Positions 42,358 to 51,595 of a stretch of 64,000 nucleotides of DNA are shown in pieces. The first letter of the stretch is position 1, and the number at the start of each line of letters is the position of its first letter. The position numbers were made by a program, and so were the translations under genes. The notes beneath the pieces are model-generated. The model was not told the DNA's origin. It was given only the letters and a program-made list of their open reading frames with translations, and ran no database searches. The stretch lies in the NCBI GenBank assembly GCA_023391635.1, contig JAEWAQ010000062.1:107376-171375 (forward strand), read 5' to 3'. The DNA comes from Bacillota bacterium (GTDB taxonomy: Bacteria; Bacillota; Bacilli; Paenibacillales; Paenibacillaceae).

Positions 42358-45300
42358 ATGAACAAGTGGTTTGAATCGATCAGCCTAAGTATTCTTATCT
42401 CGTTGACCCGAGTCGTCGACCCGATGGAGCAAGACGAGAAGTACTTGAGCCTACTCCGATTGATCCGTCAAAAATTGTTCGCAATCGGGAAAAACCCGGT
42501 TGAAATGATGGATGAATTGCCGCCGTTCGTCCTGAGGCAATTGCTGTCGACACCGGAAAAAATGCTGGATGAGAAAGTCCGCGAACAGCTGCCGGCAATC
42601 CGCGAAGTGCTTGGCTACCGCATGGCTGCCGTCAGGGAGAAAGGCCATATCGCAACATCCGAATTCGCGGCCGCCCAGACATGGTCATACCAGATCTTAT
42701 ACGGAACCAATCACGTCAAACCGTTGCTGAACTTGGGGAGAAGTTTGTTCCGCAATCTCGAGTTCGACAAACGCAAACAGCAAGCGGATTGGGTTCGAGC
42801 CGTCATGTCAGCCATCGATACGCTTCGTGAACCATGGTCCAAGGGAAGAGATCGGCTTGCGGCGGTGGCGGAGCTGGAGCGATCATTTCAATGGCTGCGC
42901 GAGTGGCCGCAGATTGGAAGCCTATTGCTTCAGCACCAGTTTGCATGGCCTTTGCTCATCATTGACGGCATGGAAGGACCTACCCCGATCACGGTTCCGA
43001 TTCTCGTTGACGTAAATCCGCACGACCCGACAGGAGTACATATCGAGAAGGAGCTCGTTCCGGCGATCCATGTACATGCCTGGAAGCCTCATCTTGTGAA
43101 CGCGGTGCGCGTCGGCAAGGAATTGTGGCGATCCAAGCACGGCCACCATTCTTCTTTCAAGGAAGAAGTGCTGAATTCGGGATTTTCGTTCGATTTTACA
43201 TACGCCCAGCGTATTTTGTCCGAGGTGTCTTCTGAACTTGACTTCTCGCTATCCCTGGACGGAGGAAGCGCGGAAACCTACTTTTCCCAGGTCGTCTTGA
43301 ATCGTCTGCTGGGCAAGACGAATTTCATGTCGCTGGCGACAACGGGACGCATCGGCGAGAAATTGCCGGAGGCGGATACGCTGAACTACGCCATCCACCG
43401 GCCTAACGGGATCCCGGAGAAAATGGCGTTCGCCATGGAGTCCGGCTTGTTCGAAAGAATCGTTCTGCCGGACGACGAGCTGACGAGAAACCAGGCAGAA
43501 CAAGTGTTGAGCGAACTGTCGTTGCCTTCGATTGACGTAACGTTCGCCGCGGACTTGTACAACTTGTCGGATCTGGCCCAGGTGAAGGGTTGGAGACAGT
43601 ATCAATACATTCGTTGCCCGGATGTGCAGTGGGCCGTTCACAATCGGCGCAACCAGAAGCTGCCGGAAACGGAGGAGCAGACAGAAGTCGACCGCGTGCT
43701 TCGATTGTTCGCCGACAGCGATAACAGCATTCTGACATTGCCTGAGGACATTAAGCCGGTCACGGTAGGCAAGGCGTTGTGGTGTTTGAATAACCCGGTT
43801 CGCAAGAGCATGCATCCCCAGATGCCGCCCACGCTGTCTTGGGCATTCATCCGTCTGCTTGAAGGCGACGCGGAGCAGGATGCCCGCTTCTGGCAGTTGA
43901 TCTGGAATGTGACGGGTGCGCCGCAAATTGAAATGCAGCAGCTGCTGAAGACAACATCCAACGATACGCTGATCGACCTGTTGACGAGCATATTCAATCG
44001 TAACAAGCCGGATACGGACCGGCCAAGCCACCGTGCGCCGGATGTCATCGTCATTATCGGCTCCAAGCATATCGACGCCAACAGGGGGAAGATCGTCAAC
44101 CCGTTAAGTCGTCCCTTAATGGTGAAAAATTTATTGGAAAGGATCAACCAGTCCGGCGCGCTTAGACAAACTGCAGACCCCAAGATGGACGGTTACTTGG
44201 GCAAGATCAGGTTGGTGCTGATCCCGGAGGATCATCTGGAAGGCACGCAGAACAGCGACGTGGAACTCAGTTCCTTGGAGGAACGAAGGAAGCTGAAAGC
44301 GTTGAACGTGTTCTACTGCGGGTTTACGCGCCAAGCAGCGGAGATCGTGCTGGGGGCGGCGGAATACGGGGCAGACAGTTTTCTTCGCCGGATGGTTGCC
44401 AAAGAGGCGTTGCGTTACGACGGCAGCAAGTATTTCATGCCGGAAGATGTTCGATATGAAATATCGCGTGTCGGCGAGAAGCCGGAGGATACAGCCAGAA
44501 ACTGCTATAATGCCGGCCGAGCGCTTGCTCCCTATGTGTTCGGAGGTTGGGACAACCGCAACGTGACCTACTACGATTCATACGATCATGCCAGCTATCA
44601 CGAGGCATTATATTACTTCGGCAAGGCACTGGAACTCACCCAGCGCATCCAACCGCGTCCGGACGATTTAATACAGGAATGTTTTTATGCGATCAACCAT
44701 ATTATGCGTTTCTGCGAAGCGCCCAATTGGCACAGCTTGAACATGACCGCCAATCTGAACAGTCAGGTTCAGAACCGGGAATTTTACGAGAATGCCAAGG
44801 ATCTCATCCTTCAATACAAGGAACAAGGCATCGAGCTACATCCCGCGCATCTCGTCCAATTGAACGGACTGGCGATTCGGCTTAAGACGAGCTTGAGCAA
44901 AGAACTGAAGGCTAAGAATCTGTATACTAGCACCAAGAAGAAGATGTTGAACGATGTCGCTGCCCTCGATAAAGAAATTCGTGCGAATTTCAAGCTGGCA
45001 TTGGAGCAGAGCGGCAAGTTTCCGTCAGAGAAGGCGCATAACGAGTTGTTGACATTGACGAATCATGCGGAATATTTGCAGCTGGAGCCGTATGTCTCCA
45101 GGGATCAATACGCTGGACTCAACGAGCGCGCGAAGCGACTCATCCGGGAGATGCTCGAACGCGGCGATCTTCCGTCGACGGCCCGTGCGAGCTGGGTGGA
45201 GAAAGTCGGGGATGCCGAGAAGAACCACTCAGCTGCGTTGGAAGTATACGGTTGGTCCATTCAATTGGGAGTGATCTGGCTGCAAGTGTGGATCAAATAT

Positions 45301-45480
45301 CTCGGGGCTGCCGCTTTGGCAGGGCGGGAGGATGAAGTTCTGCGGGTTTCCGCGCTCATTCATTCCAATTCGGATCTTCGCAATCAATATAAAAAGAATT
45401 TGAAGTCATTCTCTTCAGAGCCTCATGCCATCGAACGGTGGAAAAGAGGCCTTCCATTATTTGTACGAGCACTAGGTTGA
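42358..45480 (+). CDS. Large protein with Lon/S16-like Ser-Lys protease domain
   Basis: The 1040-residue protein starts at the ATG after AAGGGAG. Residues 230-375 resemble the Lon (S16) proteolytic fold: AVRVGKELWRSKHGHHSS, then SLSLDGGSAETYF (S304 in the place of the catalytic Ser of D-G-P-S-A-G), LATTGRIG (compare A-x-T-G-E-I), and NGIPEKMAFAMESGLFERIVLP with K355 in the place of the catalytic Lys of G-G-x-x-x-K. The Ser-Lys gap is 51 residues against about 43 in Lon, through a short insertion. No AAA+ motor is present. Residues 620-700 have an isolated alpha/beta segment (APDVIVIIGSKHIDANRG). The last 350 residues are helical, TPR-like. Protease activity is inferred, not shown. Confidence 0.52.
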   Translation: MNKWFESISLSILISLTRVVDPMEQDEKYLSLLRLIRQKLFAIGKNPVEMMDELPPFVLRQLLSTPEKMLDEKVREQLPAIREVLGYRMAAVREKGHIATSEFAAAQTWSYQILYGTNHVKPLLNLGRSLFRNLEFDKRKQQADWVRAVMSAIDTLREPWSKGRDRLAAVAELERSFQWLREWPQIGSLLLQHQFAWPLLIIDGMEGPTPITVPILVDVNPHDPTGVHIEKELVPAIHVHAWKPHLVNAVRVGKELWRSKHGHHSSFKEEVLNSGFSFDFTYAQRILSEVSSELDFSLSLDGGSAETYFSQVVLNRLLGKTNFMSLATTGRIGEKLPEADTLNYAIHRPNGIPEKMAFAMESGLFERIVLPDDELTRNQAEQVLSELSLPSIDVTFAADLYNLSDLAQVKGWRQYQYIRCPDVQWAVHNRRNQKLPETEEQTEVDRVLRLFADSDNSILTLPEDIKPVTVGKALWCLNNPVRKSMHPQMPPTLSWAFIRLLEGDAEQDARFWQLIWNVTGAPQIEMQQLLKTTSNDTLIDLLTSIFNRNKPDTDRPSHRAPDVIVIIGSKHIDANRGKIVNPLSRPLMVKNLLERINQSGALRQTADPKMDGYLGKIRLVLIPEDHLEGTQNSDVELSSLEERRKLKALNVFYCGFTRQAAEIVLGAAEYGADSFLRRMVAKEALRYDGSKYFMPEDVRYEISRVGEKPEDTARNCYNAGRALAPYVFGGWDNRNVTYYDSYDHASYHEALYYFGKALELTQRIQPRPDDLIQECFYAINHIMRFCEAPNWHSLNMTANLNSQVQNREFYENAKDLILQYKEQGIELHPAHLVQLNGLAIRLKTSLSKELKAKNLYTSTKKKMLNDVAALDKEIRANFKLALEQSGKFPSEKAHNELLTLTNHAEYLQLEPYVSRDQYAGLNERAKRLIREMLERGDLPSTARASWVEKVGDAEKNHSAALEVYGWSIQLGVIWLQVWIKYLGAAALAGREDEVLRVSALIHSNSDLRNQYKKNLKSFSSEPHAIERWKRGLPLFVRALG

Positions 45481-45517
45481 TAAGCACAAGCCGGAACGCT
45501 TGCAAGGAGGTGACGGG

Positions 45518-46171
45518 GTGAATCTGACCAAGCTAATCGAATACTTGCAGGCGCCGGGCATAATCGACCGATTGGTACAGAGGGATCCGGAAGTATGGGG
45601 GACGATTTATCAAAGCGAATATATTCAGCAGCATGTCAGAAACAAGTTTCGCCATAAGATCGAAATGCTGGCGGGAAGTGCGAATGCCACCGAGGACGAT
45701 CTGATTCAAGAAGGGTTCCAGGAAATTTGGAAAACCTTTCAGCGCATGAATGGCCAGGTGGAGGAACCAAGAGGTTTTTTGATTTATTTATTGACAGTAT
45801 CGTTCCGCCGGATATTATCGAAAAATATTGTCAAACAGGCAGGCAGGGATGGGATCGCGAAATTGCGGACGAGACTTTCTGCGTCGTTGGAAGAAGGGAT
45901 TCTGTGTGAAGAGGCTGCAGACATTATCGTTGCTCCAAGCGCGGAAGAGGAATTTTTTTTAACGACATACCAGGAAGAGAACGTAATCCGCTTTCTGGAG
46001 CGATATTCGGATCCCGGAGTGCGGCTTTATGGCAGAGAGCATCTCTTGGAGCAACGTACGCCAGCGCAGATTGCAGCCCGTTATGAGGAGCCGTACGAGA
46101 AGATCAAGAGTATTTTATATCGGATGAAATCCGAGCTCAAGGTTCATCTCAGCCAGCAGAACGAGCGATAA
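45518..46171 (+). CDS. ECF-like sigma factor
   Basis: The protein of about 217 residues starts at a GTG nine bases after AAGGAGGTG. Region 2 is seen at TEDDLIQEGFQEIWKTFQRM and FLIYLLTVSFRRIL; region 4 at RTPAQIAARYEEPYEKIKSI followed by LYRMKSELKVHL, a helix-turn-helix. The linker is longer than in small ECF factors. It directs RNA polymerase to special promoters and is probably held by the ZAS protein encoded at 41569. It closes the seven-gene operon, so activation could reinforce the operon or a remote regulon; its promoter motif is unknown. Confidence 0.75.
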   Translation: MNLTKLIEYLQAPGIIDRLVQRDPEVWGTIYQSEYIQQHVRNKFRHKIEMLAGSANATEDDLIQEGFQEIWKTFQRMNGQVEEPRGFLIYLLTVSFRRILSKNIVKQAGRDGIAKLRTRLSASLEEGILCEEAADIIVAPSAEEEFFLTTYQEENVIRFLERYSDPGVRLYGREHLLEQRTPAQIAARYEEPYEKIKSILYRMKSELKVHLSQQNER

Positions 46172-46250
46172 GGCAACTTATCGTGATTCAACCGGGCCGG
46201 GTCAGGGTAATCAGTCATTAAGAAATCATCATTTAAAGCACGACATGAAC

Positions 46251-46293
46251 GGGTAAGCGATAGAGTATGATGAGTAATAAAAAAGCTTTACCC
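46251..46293 (+). promoter_or_regulatory. Imperfect inverted repeat before the 98-residue gene
   Basis: GGGTAAGC (46251-46258) can pair with GCTTTACCC (46285-46293) with one bulged T. It may end the sigma-factor operon or regulate the next gene; no T run follows. Confidence 0.35.
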
Positions 46294-46316
46294 AACTCGA
46301 CTGGAGGTGACGGATC

Positions 46317-46613
46317 ATGCAGAAGGCCGTGGATGTCAACCTGGATGCGGACGAGATGGTACTGAAGCTGGATAAGCAGGATGAGGAAATCAACATCCAG
46401 TATCACAAGCTCGACCGACTGATCATCGGCAAGCAGCCGGTAAGGAAGCTGCTCCGTACGGTCGAAGTCAAAGTCATCGAAGTGCATTTGCGCGGCGATG
46501 AAGGCCCGTACACGATCGTCGGCAGCCACATCAAGGATTTCGACCGGGTCGAAGATTATTTGCTCCAGGTGGCCGAGAAATACGAGATCGAAGTCGTTCC
46601 GGAATGGCAATAA
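46317..46613 (+). CDS. Unknown 98-residue protein
   Basis: The start ATG follows GGAGGTGA. The protein is acidic and predicted alternating beta strands with a C-terminal helix (VEDYLLQVAEKYEIEVVPEW). The strands VDVNLDADEMVLKLDK, YHKLDRLIIGK, VEVKVIEVHLRG and PYTIVGS suggest a small beta-barrel or PH-like fold. I do not recognise a family. It lies alone between the sigma operon and the hybrid kinase operon, with hairpins on both sides, so it is probably a separate transcript. Confidence 0.6.
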   Translation: MQKAVDVNLDADEMVLKLDKQDEEINIQYHKLDRLIIGKQPVRKLLRTVEVKVIEVHLRGDEGPYTIVGSHIKDFDRVEDYLLQVAEKYEIEVVPEWQ

Positions 46614-46631
46614 TCGCACGAAAGTTCCCCC

Positions 46632-46667
46632 TCAACCGCCAGAGAGCCCCCGCTCCCTGGCGGTTGA
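46632..46667 (+). terminator. Hairpin after the 98-residue gene
   Basis: TCAACCGCCAG (46632-46642) pairs with CTGGCGGTTGA (46657-46667), 11 bp, 14-base loop. The T run is poor. Confidence 0.6.
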
Positions 46668-46743
46668 TCCATTTACTGCTGGCACAACCTCGCAAATTCC
46701 GATATAACTATAAATGTGGATGTTTCGATAGATCGATGGAAAG

Positions 46744-49494
46744 GTGTTGCGCCGGGTGAAATTTCGCACCAAGCTCATTGTCGGATTCGCCGCGATGTTG
46801 ACGCTGCTGCTCGTCTTCTCCTTCATCGTACTGAGGATGTTCTTCGGCATGAATCAAGCGATGCACACGATCGTGGACGATAATTATTACAAGGTCAAGC
46901 TGGCCAATTCCGTACGAACGAATATTATCAGCCTGAATGCGGAGACGAATGCGTTGATGCTGTCCACCCAGGCGAATGGGCTGCAGGAACACATCGATAT
47001 GATGAACCATACGAAGCTGAACCTGGAGGCGAGATTGAACGAATTGGAACGGATCTTCGAACGGCAGCCGGACGCGCTCAAGATCGTTCGGGAGCTGCAC
47101 ATGCTGCACGATTCGTTCATCGCAAGCACGGATTCCTCCATCGATCTGCTGGAGGCGGGTCGCAAGGATGAGGCAATCCATTGGCATAACGACAATACGG
47201 AGCCGATCCGGCTGAAGCTGTTCGACAACATTATATTATTCAACGACCTGCAAGAGCAGGAGATGGATAAAGCGTTAGCGCAGTCGAACGAAGATTACGA
47301 TATCGCGATTCGCCTGATGATTGTTTTGATGGCGCTTTCTCTGCTGATCGGTGTATTCGTTGCCATATGGGTGCTGCGCAGCGTGTTGAGAAACCTGGGA
47401 CGCATCATCGCCGTCATGAACGAAGCTTCGCAGGCCGAGGGCAGCGACAGGCTGCCGAGAATCGAGATGCGCATCAAGGATGAGATGGCGAGCATCGGCG
47501 ATGCCTACAACGTCATGGCGGCGTCTCTCGAAGAGAATGCCGAATACCAGAAGCAAGTGAACCTGCAATTGCAGGAGCAGAACTGGCACAAATCGAAGAT
47601 CGCCGAGATCACGGCCCTATATCAGGGTGTCGGGACATTAAACGAGTTGGCCGGCGTCTTCATCACGGCCGTCTGTCCGGCGATCGGCGCAAGCTTTGGC
47701 GTATTCTACCTCCGCGTCGATCCTGAAGACGGCAGCGCCCCGCGCCTGGTGAGGGGAGGCGCTTACGCAGCCGATAACCGGATCGCGGGAGCGGACGGAT
47801 TCGACTTCGGGGAAGGTCTGGCCGGGCAGTGCGCCGCGGAGAATCGGGTGATGACGATTACGAACCCGCCGGAAGATTACATCCGGATCGCGTCAGGACT
47901 CGGAAGAGCGTCGCCGGCCCAGATCATCATCATGCCCGTGGAGTATAAGAGCGAAGTCGTCGCTGTCGTGGAGCTGGCTACTTTCCGTGTGTTCACCCGG
48001 ACGCATCTGCAGCTGCTCGAGGAGCTGACGGACCTATTGGGCGTTACGATCAACAGCGTAGCCGGACACATGAAGATCCAGCAGTTGCTCAGCGAATCGC
48101 AGATCTTCACGGAAGAGCTGCAGACCCAATCCGAGGAATTACAGCTGCAGCAGGAAGAATTGAAGACGCTGAACGAGCAATTGCGGGATCAGATCGAAGC
48201 CTCGGAGAAGAAGAGCAAGGAGCTCGAGCAGATCCAGTACGAACTGGAAGACAAGAACGAGCAGGTCCTGCTCGCTTCCGGATACAAGACGGAATTTCTG
48301 ACGAACATGTCGCACGAGCTGCGGACGCCGCTGAACAGCCTGTTGATCCTGTCGCAGATGCTCGCGGTCAATCCGGATGGCAACCTGACGCCCAAGCAAG
48401 TCGAATATGCCCAGACGATCTATTCCTCAGGCAAGGATCTCCTTGGGTTGATCAACGAGGTGCTGGACTTGTCGAAGATCGAGGCGGGGAAGCTGGAAAT
48501 CGTATTCGACTGGGTGCAGCTGAAGGACATCGCCGAATTCGTCAGGCGGCAATTCGAGCCGATCGCTATGGACAAAGGTCTCGCATTCGCTGTGAAGATG
48601 GACGACGATATCAGCGATTTGAAGATCCATACGGACGAACAGCGGCTGCAGCAAATTTTACAAAATCTGTTGTCCAACGCTCTGAAATTCACGGAAAAAG
48701 GAAGCGTATCCATGGAGATGCGCATCCGCTCGAAAAATACGGGCAGCGGGACGGATACCGGGCAGCGGGACGATTATGCGCTCACGATTGCCGTATCGGA
48801 TACGGGCATCGGCATCCCGAAGGACAAGCAGGCGGTTATCTTCGAAGCTTTCCGCCAAGCGGACGGGACGACGAGCCGCAAATACGGCGGGACCGGTCTC
48901 GGGCTCTCGATCTGCCAGAAGATCGCCCATCTGCTGGACGGCCATATTCAGGTGGAGAGCGAAGCGGGCGAGGGCAGCACCTTCACGCTGTATATCCCGA
49001 TCAGCAAAGTGCGCAGCGAGCTGCTCACTTCCTCGCTTCGGGAAGCGGCGGCGTCCCAGCACGATTGGGTGCCTGCGGACGCGCTGCCTGATCCGGCGGC
49101 CAGCTTGCCCGACGTATCGCTGGAAGGCAAGACGATTCTGCTTGTGGACGACGACCTGCGCAACATCTATGCGTTGACGACGGCGCTTGAAGCTCATCGC
49201 ATACACGTCCTGTTCGCCGAGAACGGGCAAGAGGCGCTCCAGTTGCTCGGCGATCACGAAGCGATCGACATCGTCATTATGGACATCATGATGCCGAAGA
49301 TGGACGGCTACGAAGCGATCCGGGAAATACGCAAGCGCCCGGGGTTCGCGAATTTGCCGATTATCGCCTTGACCGCCAAAGCGATGAAGTACGACCGGGA
49401 GAAATGTATCGATGCCGGCGCGAACGATTATATCAGCAAGCCGATCCTGCTCGATCAATTGCTGTCTCTTATTCGCGTATGGTTATACAGGTAG
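46744..49494 (+). CDS. Membrane hybrid histidine kinase (sensor-HAMP-GAF-HisKA-HATPase-receiver)
   Basis: The protein of about 916 residues has a transmembrane helix near 8-32, a four-helix-type extracellular sensor, a second helix near 188-210, HAMP (to about 265), a GAF domain (about 300-445, GEGLAGQCAAENRVM), a coiled coil rich in Glu/Gln (450-510), HisKA with H in NMSHELRTPLNS, HATPase_c (N box NLLSNALKF, GGTGLGLSIC) and a C-terminal receiver with Asp in DIVIMDIMMPKMDGYEA. The start is a GTG at 46744 or possibly the GTG at 46756; neither has a fine site. Two genes downstream form a CheR/receiver-kinase module with it. The input signal is unknown. Confidence 0.9.
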   Translation: MLRRVKFRTKLIVGFAAMLTLLLVFSFIVLRMFFGMNQAMHTIVDDNYYKVKLANSVRTNIISLNAETNALMLSTQANGLQEHIDMMNHTKLNLEARLNELERIFERQPDALKIVRELHMLHDSFIASTDSSIDLLEAGRKDEAIHWHNDNTEPIRLKLFDNIILFNDLQEQEMDKALAQSNEDYDIAIRLMIVLMALSLLIGVFVAIWVLRSVLRNLGRIIAVMNEASQAEGSDRLPRIEMRIKDEMASIGDAYNVMAASLEENAEYQKQVNLQLQEQNWHKSKIAEITALYQGVGTLNELAGVFITAVCPAIGASFGVFYLRVDPEDGSAPRLVRGGAYAADNRIAGADGFDFGEGLAGQCAAENRVMTITNPPEDYIRIASGLGRASPAQIIIMPVEYKSEVVAVVELATFRVFTRTHLQLLEELTDLLGVTINSVAGHMKIQQLLSESQIFTEELQTQSEELQLQQEELKTLNEQLRDQIEASEKKSKELEQIQYELEDKNEQVLLASGYKTEFLTNMSHELRTPLNSLLILSQMLAVNPDGNLTPKQVEYAQTIYSSGKDLLGLINEVLDLSKIEAGKLEIVFDWVQLKDIAEFVRRQFEPIAMDKGLAFAVKMDDDISDLKIHTDEQRLQQILQNLLSNALKFTEKGSVSMEMRIRSKNTGSGTDTGQRDDYALTIAVSDTGIGIPKDKQAVIFEAFRQADGTTSRKYGGTGLGLSICQKIAHLLDGHIQVESEAGEGSTFTLYIPISKVRSELLTSSLREAAASQHDWVPADALPDPAASLPDVSLEGKTILLVDDDLRNIYALTTALEAHRIHVLFAENGQEALQLLGDHEAIDIVIMDIMMPKMDGYEAIREIRKRPGFANLPIIALTAKAMKYDREKCIDAGANDYISKPILLDQLLSLIRVWLYR

Positions 49495-49502
49495 GCATGC
49501 AT

Positions 49503-50381
49503 ATGAATAACGGTCAACCGCCGACAGCGCCTGACGAAGACGTGGAGAAGCTGTCCGTCACCTTGCTGCTCGAGGGCGTGTACAGGCATTACGGATACGA
49601 TTTCCGAAATTATTCCTTCCAGTCGATTCGCAGGCGCATCCGCAATCGCATGCAGGGAGAAGGCCTGCACTCGGTCCTGGGGCTGCTGGATAAAGTGCTG
49701 AATGACCGCAAGGCGATGGACCGCCTGTTTGCCGACTTCTCCATCAATGTGACGGAGATGTTCCGCGAGCCAAGCTTTTTTCAGGCTTTCCGCAAGCGGA
49801 TCGTCCCCGTGCTCCGGTCTTTCCCGGTCATCCGGATCTGGCATGCCGGCTGCTCCACGGGCGAAGAAGTGTATTCCATGGCGATCCTGCTGCATGAAGA
49901 AGGCTTGTACCACAAGACCATGCTGTACGCGACGGACATGAACGACAAGGTGCTGCATCTAGCATCGCGGCGCATGTTTCCGCTTCACAAGATGCAGCTG
50001 TACACGAGGAACTACCTGCAAGCCGGCGGCGAGGAAGCGTTCTCCCAGTATTATTCGGTGAGGGAGGACGGGGTCGAATTCAAGTCGTACCTGGCCGAGA
50101 ACATCATCTTCTCCCAGCACAATTTGGCCACCGACCACTCGTTCAACGAATTTCATGTCATCATCTGCAGGAACGTGTTGATCTATTTCAACGAGTTGCT
50201 GCAGCGCCGTGTGCTGCAGTTGTTCGAGGAGAGTCTCGTGTCGACCGGATTCCTCGGTCTGGGAAGCAAGGAAGGGCTGCTGCGGACACACGCGGTCAGC
50301 TTCGAGGAACTGGATGCCAAAGAGAAGATTTATCGGAAATGGGTCATGAACGGAGGAAGATCAGATGCCATCCAAAGTTGA
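49503..50381 (+). CDS. CheR-type protein-glutamate methyltransferase
   Basis: The roughly 292-residue protein has the CheR N-terminal helical domain (YGYDFRNYSFQSIRRRIRNR) and a SAM-binding domain (IWHAGCSTGEEVYSMAILLH, then FHVIICRNVLIYF). I choose the ATG at 49503; an ATG at 49497 is two codons earlier. It overlaps the next gene by 17 bases. No methyl-accepting chemotaxis protein or CheB is nearby, so it may methylate a Glu in the HAMP-linked sensor kinase upstream; that is inference from the frequent pairing of CheR with hybrid kinases. Confidence 0.88.
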   Translation: MNNGQPPTAPDEDVEKLSVTLLLEGVYRHYGYDFRNYSFQSIRRRIRNRMQGEGLHSVLGLLDKVLNDRKAMDRLFADFSINVTEMFREPSFFQAFRKRIVPVLRSFPVIRIWHAGCSTGEEVYSMAILLHEEGLYHKTMLYATDMNDKVLHLASRRMFPLHKMQLYTRNYLQAGGEEAFSQYYSVREDGVEFKSYLAENIIFSQHNLATDHSFNEFHVIICRNVLIYFNELLQRRVLQLFEESLVSTGFLGLGSKEGLLRTHAVSFEELDAKEKIYRKWVMNGGRSDAIQS

Positions 50382-51501
50382 TATTCTCATGGTCGATGAC
50401 CGGGCCGAAAATTTGCTCGCGCTCGAGGCGGCGCTCTCGTCGCCCGACTATCGCCTGGTCGGCTTGCGCTCTGGCGAGGACGCACTACGCTATACGATGC
50501 GGGAGGATATGCACAATGTCGCGGTCATCCTGCTGGACGTGCAGATGCCGGGCATGAACGGCTTCGAGACCGCAAGGCTGATCAAGAACCGCGAGAAGAC
50601 AAGGGACATTCCGATCATCTTCATCACGGCGATCAATAAGTCGACGGACCATGTTCTGCAAGGGTATCAAGCGGGTTCGATCGATTACCTGTTCAAGCCG
50701 TTCCATCCCCAAGTGCTGAAAATGAAGGTCGACGCATTCGTACAGATGCACCGTTTTCACCAGAATCAGTACGAATATCTGGAGCAGCTCGTCCGGGAGC
50801 GCACGAAGGAGCTGCTGGTCGCGGCTGAAGAGCGGGTCGCGCTGGAGAAGGAGATGGCCAAGCTGGCCAGGTTGAACCTGATCGGCGAGATGGCTGCAGG
50901 CATCGCGCACGAGATCCGCAACCCGATGACGACGATTCGCGGGTTTCTGCAGATGTCCAAGAAGAGCAAGAACATGGAAATCGCCTATATCGATATCATG
51001 CTCGAGGAGCTCAATCGGGCGAACGGCATCATCACGGAATTTTTGTCTTTGGCCAAGAACAAGGTCACGCATCGCGAGACGGCGGACCTGAACGACATCA
51101 TCGCCTCGATGCAGCCGCTCATCCAGGCGGAAGCGATGCTCGCGGGCAAGCATTTCCATGTGTACTATGGGACGATTCCAACGCTGCAGCTGGACGATAA
51201 GGAAATCCGTCAGCTCCTCTTGAACATGGCGATGAACGGTCTTGAAGCGATGGCTGCGGGCGGGGCGCTGACGATCAGCACCTATGCGGAGGGCGATGCC
51301 GTCGTGCTGCGCATCGAGGATCAAGGCAGCGGCATCAAGGAGGAATACCGGGAGAAGCTGGGCACGCCGTTCTTCACGACGAAGGACAAGGGCACGGGGC
51401 TCGGCCTTGCCGTGTGTTACAGCATTGCAACTCGGCATCAGGCGTCGATCGACGTGCAGAGCGGGCATACGGGAACAGTGTTCACGATCCGGTTCGCTTA
51501 G
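50365..51501 (+). CDS. Receiver-histidine kinase fusion
   Basis: This 378-residue cytoplasmic protein starts at an ATG eight bases after GGAGG, inside the end of the CheR gene. Residues 1-125 are a receiver (ILMVDDRAENLLALEAAL, phospho-acceptor in VILLDVQMPGMNGFE, Lys in YLFKPF). A coiled coil links it to HisKA (GEMAAGIAHEIRNPMTT) and HATPase_c (NMAMNGLEAM, DQGSGI, GTGLGLAVCYS). It probably relays phosphate from the hybrid kinase at 46744 to a remote target; the KinB-like core also suits sporulation phosphorelay input. Confidence 0.88.
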   Translation: MPSKVDILMVDDRAENLLALEAALSSPDYRLVGLRSGEDALRYTMREDMHNVAVILLDVQMPGMNGFETARLIKNREKTRDIPIIFITAINKSTDHVLQGYQAGSIDYLFKPFHPQVLKMKVDAFVQMHRFHQNQYEYLEQLVRERTKELLVAAEERVALEKEMAKLARLNLIGEMAAGIAHEIRNPMTTIRGFLQMSKKSKNMEIAYIDIMLEELNRANGIITEFLSLAKNKVTHRETADLNDIIASMQPLIQAEAMLAGKHFHVYYGTIPTLQLDDKEIRQLLLNMAMNGLEAMAAGGALTISTYAEGDAVVLRIEDQGSGIKEEYREKLGTPFFTTKDKGTGLGLAVCYSIATRHQASIDVQSGHTGTVFTIRFA

Positions 51502-51529
51502 CGCGGCCAGTTCGTGACTGACAGAGCTT

Positions 51530-51580
51530 CTGAGCGGCAGAGCCGGCTCTGTTGCCGTTCCGGCAGAGCCCGCGGTCCGG
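51530..51580. terminator. Palindromic hairpins between receiver-kinase and Spo0E genes
   Basis: CGGCAGAGCC and GGCTCTGTTGCCG form a stem-loop near 51534-51557, and a second CGGCAGAGCC at 51571-51580 can compete for the same arm. The two convergent genes could share it as a bidirectional terminator; T runs are short. Confidence 0.5.
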
Positions 51581-51595
51581 GACATGAATGTTCGT

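Noticed and set aside
42358..45480. CHAT (caspase-like) protease
   Set aside because: No His-Gly and Cys motif pair of CHAT was found; the Lon-like Ser and Lys pattern fits better.
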